Positions 9,346 through 18,975 are shown, counted from the first letter of the stretch. The stretch: DNA of 45,495 bases from Moritella sp. JT01 (GCF_001574435.1 NZ_LOCN01000012.1:1-45495); one strand, 5' to 3'. Numbers and translations: made by a program. The notes: a model not told the origin generated them from the letters alone.

Positions 9346-9936
9346 GATCATCTGCACTGCAGTCTCGGTTATTAAAGCAATTTTATCTTCATCGGGAAAT
9401 GCTTCCCCCTGCACTATTTGTGGCCAAAAACAAAAGCCTTTAATCACGGAGATAAACTGCATCACCGCTAACTCTGGATGTTGGATCGTTAAGGCGCCAT
9501 CCGTAATCGCGGCATTAAACCAAGCAGCCAAAGGTGATTCTTGTTCATTAAAACTGGCTAAGGCTTCTTGAATTAATTCTGGTGAATGGATCGCTTCCGC
9601 AATAATAACTCTGGCCATCGCGATAAAGCTTTCGTTCTGTAATTGGGTAATTTCATATTTAGCTAACAAGGTTAATTGCTTACCTAAATCTTGCTCTGCG
9701 CTGTATTGCACATAATCAAAATTGCATAACAGGTTCATCATTTTTAACATAATGGCGCTGAACAGCACTTCTTTACTGGCAAAATGGTTATAGACAGTAC
9801 GCTTGGAAACCTCTGCACGTTTAGCTATATCGTCCATGCTTGTGGCTTTAAAACCCTTAGCTTGGAACTCTAACATAGCAGAGTCGAGTACAGCTGCCCT
9901 TTTAAGTTCTGAGCGTGACATATTTTTTTCTTTCAT
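9328..9936 (-). CDS. TetR-family transcriptional repressor
   Basis: About 202 residues with an N-terminal TetR helix-turn-helix: the DIAKRAEVSKRTVYNHFASK segment spans the turn and recognition helix. The variable C-terminal domain should bind a small ligand. It is divergent from the secreted hydrolase at 10088, and an extended palindrome lies between them, so it most likely represses both. The start at 9936 (MKEKNMSRSE) is favoured by AAGAAG upstream; 9972 and 9921 are alternatives. Confidence 0.88.
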   Translation of the reverse strand: MKEKNMSRSELKRAAVLDSAMLEFQAKGFKATSMDDIAKRAEVSKRTVYNHFASKEVLFSAIMLKMMNLLCNFDYVQYSAEQDLGKQLTLLAKYEITQLQNESFIAMARVIIAEAIHSPELIQEALASFNEQESPLAAWFNAAITDGALTIQHPELAVMQFISVIKGFCFWPQIVQGEAFPDEDKIALITETAVQMILKQYG

Positions 9937-9992
9937 TTTCAGCTTCTTACATAGTAGTTCAATCAATGACATTCATTATTTTACACTGATGA

Positions 9993-10043
9993 GTTTACTT
10001 TTCAAAACAAATAAGTAAACTACACCGTATAGTTTACTTATTA
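9993..10043. promoter_or_regulatory. TetR-type operator palindrome with a third half-site
   Basis: Bases 10011-10023 and 10031-10043 are perfect 13-base inverted arms (core AGTAAACTA / TAGTTTACT) around a 7-base spacer. A further copy of the half-site AGTTTACTT lies at 9993-10001 and forms a second, looser palindrome with 10014-10022. The position, between divergent tetR and hydrolase genes, fits an autoregulated operator with room for two dimers. Confidence 0.75.
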
Positions 10044-10087
10044 CCATCACTATTTAACACTGAATTAAGATAGCCAGAATTAAAATT

Positions 10088-11185
10088 ATGACAAAATTTA
10101 CATTGTTTATTCTACTCGCGTTAATCGGAGGCGTTATGTCTACAGCGGCAACATCAAATACAAGTTCAGCGACCCAATTGAACCTCGCGCATCATAATAC
10201 CAAAGGTGGATTTTTAAATACCGCGCCGGACTTTAAAGCTGATACACCGATCTTACCGTTACTTGTTCGTTATATCCGCGAAGAACGCGCTGATGCAGAA
10301 CCGATTAATCCGATCCCGTTATCACCATTAACAACCACACAACTAGAACAGTTGCCATTATTGAGTGATAGCTTGATCCGCCTTGGTCATTCCAGTATTT
10401 ATTTACAGATTTCTGGACAGCGCTGGTTAATTGATCCAGTGTTTAGTGAACGCGCGTCACCCGTTAGTTTTGCTGGACCGAAACGATTTCATCAGCCGCC
10501 CATTAGTCTGACACAATTACCAAAAATTGATGGTGTGATGATCTCTCACGACCACTATGATCACCTTGATAAAGCGTCGATTAAGTACTTAGCTGAAAAC
10601 GTAAAACACTTTGTCGTACCACTGGGTGTTGGTGCTCATTTACAAGATTGGGGCGTTAAAGCAGACCACATTCATAGCTTAGATTGGTGGCAATCGATCA
10701 CCATCGATAATGTAAAAATAACCGCGACACCAACGCAGCACTTTTCTGGACGTGGACTGTTTGATAAAAACGAGACCTTGTGGGCGTCTTACGTCATTGA
10801 ATCGACAAACAGCAAGTTATTCTTTAGTGGTGATTCAGGTTACTTTGCTGGCTTTAAAGAGATTGGCGATCGCTTAGGTCCTTTTGATATCACTATGATT
10901 GAAACTGGTGCTTACGATAAAGATTGGGCAACTATTCACATGACACCCGATGAAAGCCTACAAGCCCACAAAGACCTGCGTGGTAAACATATGATGCCAA
11001 TTCATAACGGTACGTTTGATTTAGCATTCCACAGTTGGTATGAACCACTGGAGCGTATATCCGCATTGGCACAAGCGGCCGATGTATCACTTGTCACGCC
11101 TATCATGGGACAAATTATTACGGTGGATGATATTGCAGACACACCATCATGGTGGACCTCACTGTATAACGGCAGCCGTTTCTAA
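10088..11185 (+). CDS. Secreted metallo-beta-lactamase-fold hydrolase (COG2220 / NAPE-PLD-like)
   Basis: 365 residues. A hydrophobic N terminus with small residues near 20-22 suggests Sec export or an anchor. The zinc motif HDHYDH is at about 154-159, followed by the GRGLFDKNETLWASYV and FFSGDSGYF segments typical of the group that includes RomA and N-acylphosphatidylethanolamine phospholipase D. A phosphodiesterase or lipase role on an envelope lipid is plausible but unproven. It is divergent from the TetR gene and shares the operator region, so expression is probably induced by the ligand of that repressor. Its end overlaps the convergent LysR gene by 27 bases. Confidence 0.82.
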   Translation: MTKFTLFILLALIGGVMSTAATSNTSSATQLNLAHHNTKGGFLNTAPDFKADTPILPLLVRYIREERADAEPINPIPLSPLTTTQLEQLPLLSDSLIRLGHSSIYLQISGQRWLIDPVFSERASPVSFAGPKRFHQPPISLTQLPKIDGVMISHDHYDHLDKASIKYLAENVKHFVVPLGVGAHLQDWGVKADHIHSLDWWQSITIDNVKITATPTQHFSGRGLFDKNETLWASYVIESTNSKLFFSGDSGYFAGFKEIGDRLGPFDITMIETGAYDKDWATIHMTPDESLQAHKDLRGKHMMPIHNGTFDLAFHSWYEPLERISALAQAADVSLVTPIMGQIITVDDIADTPSWWTSLYNGSRF

Positions 11186-12070
11186 TAACCATTCTTTAAA
11201 GGCCTGAACTTTTTCTAACGCATCATGTTCAGGTCGCCAGACGATATAATAAGCCAATTCTGTACTGCTATTCAGTACTGGAAATGGCTTCACTAATCGT
11301 CCACAAGCAAGATCATCTTTGACTAATACACTGCGGCCTAATGCTACCCCCTGCCCAGCCACCGCGGCTTGAATCACCGATGCCGAGTTGTTAATTTTCA
11401 ACCCTTTATTGGTGTCTACATCCTCTATTCCCTGCTCACTCAACCAGCTAGACCAAGTCGGAAACCCTGAACTTATCGGCATAGAATGATCGTGTAATAA
11501 CGGGTAATTAGCTAAGTCGGTCGGTAATTTTAGCCCTTGTTCAACCAGATCTGGGGAGCACACCGGAAATATATCCTCATCCATCAGCAATGTTTGTGAC
11601 AACCCCGGCCAATTACCTTTGCCATAACGCACTCCAATATCAATATCCTCAGCAAAGTAATCAACAGAACGAGAATTAGTATTTAAGCGGATATCATAAT
11701 CAGGGTGGTTAAGTTGAAAATCATCAATGTGCATCAATAACCACTTTGCTGCAAACGCAGGACTCACAGATACCGTGATGGCATTATTTATAATCGGTTT
11801 TTGTAATAATGCTAAACCTTGAGAAATATGTTCTAAACCTAGGCTTATTTCCGGCAGTGCAAGCTTAGCCTGATCCGTCAACGTTAAGCGTGAAGCTCCG
11901 CTAGTCGCACGAATAAACAAAGTGATATCTAACCACTCTTCCAATAAACGTACTTGCTGGCCGATTGCGGCAGGGGTGACATTGAGTTCCTTTGCCGCCA
12001 AAGAAAAACTAAGATGCCTTGCTGACGCTTCAAAAGCACGAACTGCATTTAAATGGGCTATATTTTTCAT
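11159..12070 (-). CDS. LysR-family regulator, GcvA-like
   Basis: 303 residues with the LysR winged helix at the N terminus (FSLAAKELNVTPAAIGQQVR) and a substrate-binding domain with the VSVSPAFAAKWL segment seen in GcvA-like members. It is divergent from the cupin-amine oxidase pair, with a short palindrome between, and therefore likely controls that pair. Its stop lies inside the end of the convergent hydrolase gene. Confidence 0.87.
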   Translation of the reverse strand: MKNIAHLNAVRAFEASARHLSFSLAAKELNVTPAAIGQQVRLLEEWLDITLFIRATSGASRLTLTDQAKLALPEISLGLEHISQGLALLQKPIINNAITVSVSPAFAAKWLLMHIDDFQLNHPDYDIRLNTNSRSVDYFAEDIDIGVRYGKGNWPGLSQTLLMDEDIFPVCSPDLVEQGLKLPTDLANYPLLHDHSMPISSGFPTWSSWLSEQGIEDVDTNKGLKINNSASVIQAAVAGQGVALGRSVLVKDDLACGRLVKPFPVLNSSTELAYYIVWRPEHDALEKVQAFKEWLLETAAVIQ

Positions 12071-12110
12071 TTACACTACTACCTCCCTTCAATCAACCAC
12101 TAAATAAAAA

Positions 12111-12127
12111 CTATACCGACAGTATAG
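12111..12127. promoter_or_regulatory. LysR-type binding palindrome
   Basis: CTATAC-N5-GTATAG is a perfect 6-base dyad containing the T-N11-A pattern of LysR boxes. It lies 41 bases from the LysR start and 76 bases from the cupin start, where a LysR regulator would both repress itself and activate the divergent operon. Confidence 0.6.
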
Positions 12128-12202
12128 AAGTAGTGCTTTGTCATATGCAAAGAATAAATCCATAATTACAACATAAAGACACTTCATCTGTGGAATAACG
12201 AT

Positions 12203-12871
12203 ATGAACATTAATAGCGACCTAACCCAATCAACGAAAGTATTCTTTAATGAGTCAACTTGGATATCCTCTCCGCTTAAAGGTGTATCACGTAAAATGTT
12301 AGAGCGTGATGGCGCTGAGTTTGCAGCAACGCCAACAACACTAGTTATCTATGATGCAGACAGCTATTTCACTAACCATGTACATACTGGGGGCGAAGAG
12401 TTTTTGGTGTTAGACGGTGTGTTCGCAGATGAACATGGTGACTATCCTACTGGCACCTATAAGCGTAACCCTGTCGGTACTGAGCATGCACCGATAGTTA
12501 AAGACGGCTGCATGATCATAGTGAAACTGGGTCAGTTCCAAGACGGTGATGATCAAGATGTGGAAATAAATACCGCTAATCAAGCTTTTACCCAAGATGA
12601 AGGCCGTACTGCTGTGCAATATCAAGCGCTACACACATTCAAACAAGAAACGGTACGTTTAGAACGTTGGGCACATGACTCAAGTATCGCCCTAGACAAT
12701 ACAGGTGGGATTGAAGTGCTTGTTGTTAATGGTGAGTTTAGTCATCAAGGGGACATTTATCGACAATTTGATTGGCTGCGTTTACCTGTTGGTGAAATGT
12801 TAGGTGCCACCACGACTTCAGATGGTTGCACTGTTTGGATCAAAACAGGTCATCACACTTACCGCCTCTAA
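12203..12871 (+). CDS. Double cupin protein (ChrR-like cupin)
   Basis: 222 residues forming two cupin repeats. The first (about 50-115) has the metal-site pattern HVHTGGEEFLVLDG with a later EHAP. The second (about 140-220) is weaker in metal ligands. Such proteins resemble the cupin domain of the anti-sigma factor ChrR but have no zinc-finger part here, so an enzymatic or binding role is more likely. It is 23 bases upstream of a flavin amine oxidase gene in the same operon and probably acts on the same compound. Confidence 0.75.
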   Translation: MNINSDLTQSTKVFFNESTWISSPLKGVSRKMLERDGAEFAATPTTLVIYDADSYFTNHVHTGGEEFLVLDGVFADEHGDYPTGTYKRNPVGTEHAPIVKDGCMIIVKLGQFQDGDDQDVEINTANQAFTQDEGRTAVQYQALHTFKQETVRLERWAHDSSIALDNTGGIEVLVVNGEFSHQGDIYRQFDWLRLPVGEMLGATTTSDGCTVWIKTGHHTYRL

Positions 12872-12894
12872 CCTACACTTATTAAGGTATTAAC

Positions 12895-14022
12895 ATGAAA
12901 ACAGAATTTGTCATTATTGGCGGTGGATTAAGCGGTTTATATACGGCTTATTTATTAGAACAGCTTGGTAAGCATTATATTTTACTCGAAGGTCGAGCGC
13001 GACTGGGTGGCCGAATATATACCGAAGACCAGTTTGATATGGGGCCTTCTTGGTTTTGGCCTGACATGCACCCACGTATTACCACCTTGATTGATGATCT
13101 ACATTTACCAGTGTTCCCACAGCATGATAAAGGCGCGTTCTTGTTTGATAAACACGAGAACAAACCACCGCAGCGTTATGAACCAGGTTACGCTGGTTCA
13201 CCGCAATCAATGCGTGTTGCTGGTGGTATGCAAACTGTTGTTGATGGTATTAAAGCGAAGCTAATCAATGAGCGTATTATTCGCAACGCTAAGGTCACGC
13301 ATGTAGCCCATACTGCGACAGAGCAAGATAGTTATTCTATCATCAAAGCCGAAATAGACGGTGAACTACAAACAATACAAGCGCGTCAGGTTATCTTTGC
13401 GATGCCATTACGCTTACTTGCAAATAGCATTACGTTATCACCTGAATTGCCGACGAAAGTACAGAAAAAGTTCGCATCGACTGCGACATGGATGGCAGCA
13501 CATGCTAAATTTTTTGCCATTTACGACACACCCTTCTGGCGTAAAGCGGGTTTGTCCGGTTCGGCCAGTAGCCAAGTGGGCCCGTTAGCAGAAATACATG
13601 ATGCAAGTACAATTGATTGGGCTATCGACGATAGTAGTACCGCCGATAGTAGTAATGTGGGCGCAGGCGCACTATTTGGTTTTGTGGGGATTGATGCACG
13701 TACTCGCCAATCGGCAGGTAATGAGTTAATTAAATCGTTAGCCGTAAAACAGCTTGTACGTATTTATGGTGAACAAGCCGCTCAACCTATTGATGTGAAG
13801 TTAGTCGACTGGAGCCAAGAAACCATGACAGCAACGGATGCCGATAAAAATGCACCCAATGCTCACCCACATTATGGGTTACGCGATGTTCAATCAGCGC
13901 TGGCGCCTGTTTACCAACAAGGTTGGTACTTTGCGGGAACTGAATCCGCAGAAGAAAACGGGGGTTATATCGAAGGCGCGCTAGAAGCGGCAGAAGCTGT
14001 CATCGCTCGTATTCCAACTTAA
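12895..14022 (+). CDS. Flavin-containing amine oxidase family protein
   Basis: 375 residues. The N-terminal dinucleotide-binding motif GGGLSGLYTAYLL is followed by the LLEGRARLGGRIYT segment, and the C terminus has the FAD-closing pattern GWYFAGTESAEENGGYIEGA of the monoamine oxidase/phytoene desaturase superfamily. The likely reaction is FAD-dependent oxidation of an amine or amino acid. It is shorter than typical monoamine oxidases (about 450-500). Operon with the cupin; LysR control is inferred from the divergent regulator. Confidence 0.82.
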   Translation: MKTEFVIIGGGLSGLYTAYLLEQLGKHYILLEGRARLGGRIYTEDQFDMGPSWFWPDMHPRITTLIDDLHLPVFPQHDKGAFLFDKHENKPPQRYEPGYAGSPQSMRVAGGMQTVVDGIKAKLINERIIRNAKVTHVAHTATEQDSYSIIKAEIDGELQTIQARQVIFAMPLRLLANSITLSPELPTKVQKKFASTATWMAAHAKFFAIYDTPFWRKAGLSGSASSQVGPLAEIHDASTIDWAIDDSSTADSSNVGAGALFGFVGIDARTRQSAGNELIKSLAVKQLVRIYGEQAAQPIDVKLVDWSQETMTATDADKNAPNAHPHYGLRDVQSALAPVYQQGWYFAGTESAEENGGYIEGALEAAEAVIARIPT

Positions 14023-14062
14023 AAACATTCGTATAGAATACAGGTCTATTTACAGCCTTAGC

Positions 14063-15088
14063 TTACTTTAATAACTGACTACGTAATTGATCATGGTAAT
14101 AAAATACCCGAGTCATGTCTTTCGGATACCAAGATATATTTTCCAGTAGGATCATGCTGGTATCTGATTTTGGGTAATAGCTTAACGTCGAAATATAACC
14201 CAGAACATAACCGCTGTGACTCCATTCTTGCATCGCTGTTTTGTCAGATAATTGCAGACCAAAACCATAACCTAGCTCACCCCAACGGTGTTTTCTAGTC
14301 GCCGCTTTAGTGACCATCTGTACATGCGATTTTGCTGATATCAGGTCGCTATGATGCAAACACTGATTCCATGCCACTAAGTCTTCGGCGGTAGAGATAA
14401 TACCTGCACTTGGCGCTGAACTAGCAGGCAGGTCCTTAGTCATCACCACCAGCTCACCCGGTAATTTTTCATGATAACGAAGCGCATTGTTGGTATTACT
14501 TGATGGATTGGTATTGTCCATACCACAGTATGCAAACATGTCTGACGCTAACCTTTCATAGTCTTTTCCTGATGTCGTAGCGACTAATTCACCTAACAAG
14601 TTATAACCGGTATTTGAATATGCAAACACATCACCAGGGGCTGTTTTAAGTGGTTTATTCATCGCCACAATACCAGATAAATGATTAAGCAATTGCCTAA
14701 CCGTTATAACCGCATCCCAGTTCCCTTTTAAGTGTTCAAGATACTGAGTAATTGGCGCGTCAAGTTCGAGTCGACCTTGATCAACTTCTCGCATGACTAA
14801 CGCTGCCGTCATTTGCTTACTTAATGATGCGGTTACAAAGGGTGTTTGTAATGTAAATGCGGGCGCTGCCGAGTCAGAACTTGCTGACTGAGATGCTGAC
14901 GTATAACTAAACGTAATGTCATTACCTTTTGCAATAACGGCCACGCCACTAAACACTCTTGGTACATTTGTACTGGTAAATACTGATTTAAATTCAGTGA
15001 CATTATGTTGTGCAGCAACACTTACCATTGGCAACGTCATCGCTAAGCTATACGCCAAACGACAGGCAAGTACATTGGTTTTCATCAT
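14063..15088 (-). CDS. Exported beta-lactamase-related serine hydrolase
   Basis: About 341 residues with an N-terminal signal peptide (LAYSLAMTLPMVSVAAQ) and the three motifs of the penicillin-binding/class C fold: SLSK (SxxK) in the nucleophile helix, YSN (YxN) and HSG near the C terminus. Esterase, D-amino-peptidase or carboxypeptidase activity is possible; a true beta-lactamase role is not supported by anything specific. The start at 15088 (MMKTN) is preferred over 15133 because it begins at the signal peptide. It follows a GNAT gene closely, probably as one unit. Confidence 0.78.
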   Translation of the reverse strand: MMKTNVLACRLAYSLAMTLPMVSVAAQHNVTEFKSVFTSTNVPRVFSGVAVIAKGNDITFSYTSASQSASSDSAAPAFTLQTPFVTASLSKQMTAALVMREVDQGRLELDAPITQYLEHLKGNWDAVITVRQLLNHLSGIVAMNKPLKTAPGDVFAYSNTGYNLLGELVATTSGKDYERLASDMFAYCGMDNTNPSSNTNNALRYHEKLPGELVVMTKDLPASSAPSAGIISTAEDLVAWNQCLHHSDLISAKSHVQMVTKAATRKHRWGELGYGFGLQLSDKTAMQEWSHSGYVLGYISTLSYYPKSDTSMILLENISWYPKDMTRVFYYHDQLRSQLLK

Positions 15089-15136
15089 TTTATAAATCCA
15101 TCTATAACGGTGTGGGGAATAATCTAAACGCATTAT

Positions 15137-15568
15137 TTATTGGCGAGACATATAAACAAATTGGCTATCACAGTCGTCAATAACAAAGCCAAAACGGGCA
15201 TATAACTCACCGACTCGATTACCTTGTAAATGACTTAGCTTACAAGGTAATTGCTTCTCTTTGGCAAGTGTTATGAGCTGATTTAATACCTTGCTACCAA
15301 TGCCTCTCCCTTGATGTTCCGGTAATAAGAAAAAGCGACAAAAATGAATATGGCCAGCGTTTATTTCAATCTTATAGCTGCCAACAGCGATACCATCAAT
15401 ACAGATCAACATAGGTTTACCAACCGCCCATTCCTCTGCATGCATTTGTTGCTGTAGTACTTCATCCCAACCAAAAATAGCGTTAATCGGCCCATATTCA
15501 GCGGATTTTTTTAAGTTAAACGCAAAATAATAATCTTGCTCAGTAGCGCGTCTGTATTCCAGGTTCAT
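15137..15568 (-). CDS. GNAT-family N-acetyltransferase
   Basis: 143 residues. The acetyl-CoA pocket motif appears as EHQGRGIGSKVLNQLI at about 85-100, preceded by beta strand 4 with FCRFFLLP. GNAT enzymes move an acetyl group from acetyl-CoA to an amine; the substrate is not readable from sequence. It lies immediately upstream of the serine hydrolase gene. Confidence 0.85.
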   Translation of the reverse strand: MNLEYRRATEQDYYFAFNLKKSAEYGPINAIFGWDEVLQQQMHAEEWAVGKPMLICIDGIAVGSYKIEINAGHIHFCRFFLLPEHQGRGIGSKVLNQLITLAKEKQLPCKLSHLQGNRVGELYARFGFVIDDCDSQFVYMSRQ

Positions 15569-15738
15569 CGGTTGTCTATATTTGAAAATGGCTGAAATAA
15601 TGGATAGTACCTATAAGTGATTAATATAACAAGATCGATAAGGTGAACAGTGCCGCATTCTGTTCTGTATAATCAACCATCATAATAGCGAATAGCGTCT
15701 TCCCTCACTACAATTACTAGGAGGTCATCACTTGATAG

Positions 15739-16647
15739 GTGAAAACAGAAATGATGATATCTATTTGCATGTGCACATACCAAAGAGATCATGTCGTCGA
15801 TACCCTGAAGAGTATTGCAGCATTGCGGCTACCCGAACATGTCAACATTGAAGTTATCGTGGTTGATAACGATGAGCAAGGCTATGCCGAAAAGCTCGTC
15901 AAGGCACAAGCAGCCCTCATGAATATCCCTGTTTTTTATCGCCAAGAAACGGCGAAGAATATCGCGTTAGCACGTAACTGTTCAATGGATAATACCAAGG
16001 GTGAATGGATCGCCTTTATCGATGATGATGAAGTTGCAGATCCCGACTGGTTAACGCAACTCTTAGCAACCGCGCAAACCTATCAAGCAGATGCCGTTTT
16101 CGGTCGCGTTAAATCAACCTACCCTAACCACACACCACAATGGATAATCGAATCTGGTGTGTTTGATAGATCTACGGTAAGTAATGGCCAAGCAGTCACT
16201 AGCGGCGCAACTAATTCAACCTTAGTCAGTCAAACCGCAATACAGAAATACCAACTCAAGTTCGATTCTAACTATGGTTTAACAGGCGGTGAGGATGCCG
16301 ATTTCTTTTATCGACTATATCAGCATGGCGGTAAGTTGGTGTGCTCAAGTGAAGCGTATGTCAGTGAAGAAGTGGCAAGTAATCGATTAAACATACATTA
16401 TTTATTGAAAAGAGCCATACGTATAGGTGAAACCTATACACGTTATCGCATGCAAAAAGCACCCATTAGGAACAAACTCACTTACTTTGGCGATGTGTTA
16501 ATAAAACTCATTGTATTACTCTTTATCGTGTTAATTAAATTACCTTTTGGCCAATCAAAATATGCAAAACCATTATTACAATTAGTTGATAAATACGGAA
16601 AAATAAAAGCATTATTTACCACCGACACCATCAAACTGTACAATTAA
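15739..16647 (+). CDS. Glycosyltransferase family 2
   Basis: About 302 residues with the GT-A fold start (ISICMCTYQRDHVVDTLKSI), the metal-binding DDDE in FIDDDEVADPDWL, and GGEDADFFYRL near the acceptor site. A C-terminal hydrophobic segment (ILIKLIVLLFIVLIKLPF) suggests membrane attachment. It probably adds a sugar to lipopolysaccharide or capsule. It sits on the plus strand facing the rml operon. AGGAGG at 15719-15724 is unusually far (14 bases) from the GTG start at 15739; ATG at 15751 is the alternative. Confidence 0.83.
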   Translation: MKTEMMISICMCTYQRDHVVDTLKSIAALRLPEHVNIEVIVVDNDEQGYAEKLVKAQAALMNIPVFYRQETAKNIALARNCSMDNTKGEWIAFIDDDEVADPDWLTQLLATAQTYQADAVFGRVKSTYPNHTPQWIIESGVFDRSTVSNGQAVTSGATNSTLVSQTAIQKYQLKFDSNYGLTGGEDADFFYRLYQHGGKLVCSSEAYVSEEVASNRLNIHYLLKRAIRIGETYTRYRMQKAPIRNKLTYFGDVLIKLIVLLFIVLIKLPFGQSKYAKPLLQLVDKYGKIKALFTTDTIKLYN

Positions 16648-16718
16648 AGCAACCTAACCTGATTACGTAAATAGCCTATAGTCGACCTAGCCCGTCATAA
16701 ACACAAGTCATAAACACA

Positions 16719-16752
16719 AAAAGACAAGTCACTGGTAAAATGACTCGCTTTT
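16719..16752. terminator. Bidirectional terminator between GT2 and the rml operon
   Basis: AAAAG and CTTTT form the base and AGTCA/TGACT the upper part of a hairpin with a small internal loop. A T-run follows on the minus strand (CTTTTTGTG), so it best terminates the long rml operon. The convergent glycosyltransferase can use the same hairpin. Confidence 0.5.
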
Positions 16753-16786
16753 GGTATTAACTGCGTCGTATATTAGCGCTATGAAC

Positions 16787-18058
16787 CTAACCTAAATTAG
16801 CCCGTTTAATATCACGAGTATCTAATGATCGACTTCCCTGCACCATTTCACTGAATTTTTCTCGTAATTTACAGCCAACTTTATGACCTTGTATTTCTAC
16901 ATGTTGAAATAAAATCGGTTCACCTTTTTTAATATCCACTAACAATTTAGCACCCGTCGCTAAACCTAAGGGCAATGCGTTATGTTCAACCGATAGCCCT
17001 GCGCTGGTCATCTCACCATAATAATCATAACCACCAATGCAATCGAGTTGGTCCCCTTTTTTCAAATCTCGCTTCGCACGAGAGATCACATCAGACACAG
17101 GCGCACCCAATGGCCGAACAATAGATTGATGTTCAACAACATTCACATATAAGCCGTATAAAGCTTCAATCCCGGGCATATGGTAAGGTAAATACAACAG
17201 ATAATTAGGACCATCACCCATTTTATAGTACGAAAGAGAATGTAATATCTCAGGCTTGTCCGTGGTGATAACAGCAAATACCCCACCACTGGGCTCAACA
17301 CCACAAACGACTTCAATAACACCAGTTCGATTCAAAATACCGCCGTCTTCTTTTAATTGTAACAAGTCGACAATATCTTCAAGCGTCCCTTTTGCGAGGT
17401 GCATACCAGGGACATCAGCAACCAAACCAGTGGCATTAGAAACAATCGTCATTTCCATCGACATTTTAGAGCCATCTGCAAACGAGGCGATCATCGTCGG
17501 TTTTTGCCCCGACTTTTCAGCCCAAGGAAGTACAGTATCTGGATTGGCAAACGAATCGTGAAAGCCCTTAAATTTACCAACAGCAACAATACCAAAGCCC
17601 AATACATCCGCGTAATTATAAAGGTGCTTAATTAACCCGGGTTCATCTCCCCACATATTACTGTAGATAAGATCTTTTTCACGGAATAACTCAGCAAGAA
17701 CAGGCCCAACTAATGCGTCGGTTTCAGCGCTGACAACAAAATGCTTATTCGCTGCTAATGCTGCTAGAGCAAGCTCACAGCCAAACTCAGTATCACCTGT
17801 CAATTCAATCACAATGTCCGCATCATTTTCACATAGCTCTGTAATATCATCGGCAATAATAGATAAAGGTAAGTTGGCATCTTTTAATAACGCAATAATA
17901 GGCGCGCGGGTTTTAGAGTAGATCGACACTACATCAATAAAATCAAGTAATGTGATCTGTTGTATCAACCCTTTACTGATATAACCTGCACCAGCAATGG
18001 CAACCTTAATACTCCCATGTTCGATTTTATATGCGTCTAATAAATTTCTATTTATCAT
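16787..18058 (-). CDS. Homoserine dehydrogenase-like NAD(P) oxidoreductase with SAF domain (COG4091-type)
   Basis: 423 residues. An N-terminal Rossmann fold (VAIAGAGYISKGLI) is followed by a middle catalytic region and a C-terminal SAF domain (about 340-405; PLGLATGAKLLVDIKKGEPI). The family resembles homoserine dehydrogenases but the reaction is unassigned. It is the last gene of the rml operon, 24 bases after rmlD, suggesting that it makes or modifies a sugar-linked amino acid or branched sugar for the same surface polysaccharide. That role is inferred only from position. Confidence 0.75.
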   Translation of the reverse strand: MINRNLLDAYKIEHGSIKVAIAGAGYISKGLIQQITLLDFIDVVSIYSKTRAPIIALLKDANLPLSIIADDITELCENDADIVIELTGDTEFGCELALAALAANKHFVVSAETDALVGPVLAELFREKDLIYSNMWGDEPGLIKHLYNYADVLGFGIVAVGKFKGFHDSFANPDTVLPWAEKSGQKPTMIASFADGSKMSMEMTIVSNATGLVADVPGMHLAKGTLEDIVDLLQLKEDGGILNRTGVIEVVCGVEPSGGVFAVITTDKPEILHSLSYYKMGDGPNYLLYLPYHMPGIEALYGLYVNVVEHQSIVRPLGAPVSDVISRAKRDLKKGDQLDCIGGYDYYGEMTSAGLSVEHNALPLGLATGAKLLVDIKKGEPILFQHVEIQGHKVGCKLREKFSEMVQGSRSLDTRDIKRANLG

Positions 18059-18082
18059 TGATTTCCCCCAGCGATGGAACGG

Positions 18083-18964
18083 TTATGCAATTGATTTCTT
18101 AACCACATGTTGTAATTTTTCACGCCAATTAGACGGTTTAAATATAGGCGATATTTTATGGCAATTTAAAATGCCATTTTTTGGCCGTTTGGCGATTGAA
18201 GCGTATTCTTCGCTCGTCACCGCTTTTAAATTTAGATATCGCCCATCGGATTGATATTTATTCGACTCTTCAAAAATAGCGCAAGCAAAATCAAACCAAC
18301 TAACCCCTCTATCACCGCAAAAATTATATTCACCGAATTGATAACGGCCAGTTTCAAGCGTGTAATCCTTGGCAATATCGAGCGCCAAGTTAGCCAGATC
18401 ACCTGCATACGTTGGGCAACCTAGCTGGTCGTTAACAACACGAATTTCATCCGTATTACGATTAAGTGATAGCATAGTCGCAACAAAATTATGTTGGTAT
18501 TCACTAAACACCCAGGATGTGCGAATAATAATATAGTTGGTCAAATACGATTTTACATATTGATCACCCTGTAACTTTGTTCTGCCATAAACATTCAAAG
18601 GGGCAGGTTTATCTGTTTCTAAATAACCCGCTTTATCGTGGCCACCAAAAATATATTCTGTAGAAAAGTGAATCAATAGCGCCCCTATTTTTTGACATTC
18701 TTTTGCAAGTAAATAAGGGCCGTAAGCATTGGCAGCTTCTGCAATAGCGACTTCTTTTTCAGCTTTATCAACCTGAGTATAAGCGGCAGTGTTAATCACT
18801 ACATCGGGTCTAAATTGCAAAAAAAACAATGAAACTTGCTCTGCATTCGTAATATCCAGTGTATCAATATCGGTAAGTAAAACGTCCCACAACTGATGAT
18901 CAACACGGGCTTGTATCGATTGGCCAATCTGCCCTTTCAGCCCTGTCACAAGTAGTCGGTCCAT
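18083..18964 (-). CDS. rmlD: dTDP-4-dehydrorhamnose reductase
   Basis: 293 residues with the Rossmann start LLVTGLKGQIGQS and the catalytic YxxxK in YGRTK. It performs the last step of dTDP-L-rhamnose synthesis, NAD(P)H reduction of dTDP-4-dehydro-L-rhamnose. It is downstream of rmlC by 11 bases in the order rmlB-rmlA-rmlC-rmlD. Confidence 0.95.
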   Translation of the reverse strand: MDRLLVTGLKGQIGQSIQARVDHQLWDVLLTDIDTLDITNAEQVSLFFLQFRPDVVINTAAYTQVDKAEKEVAIAEAANAYGPYLLAKECQKIGALLIHFSTEYIFGGHDKAGYLETDKPAPLNVYGRTKLQGDQYVKSYLTNYIIIRTSWVFSEYQHNFVATMLSLNRNTDEIRVVNDQLGCPTYAGDLANLALDIAKDYTLETGRYQFGEYNFCGDRGVSWFDFACAIFEESNKYQSDGRYLNLKAVTSEEYASIAKRPKNGILNCHKISPIFKPSNWREKLQHVVKKSIA

Positions 18965-18975
18965 AAAATACGTCC

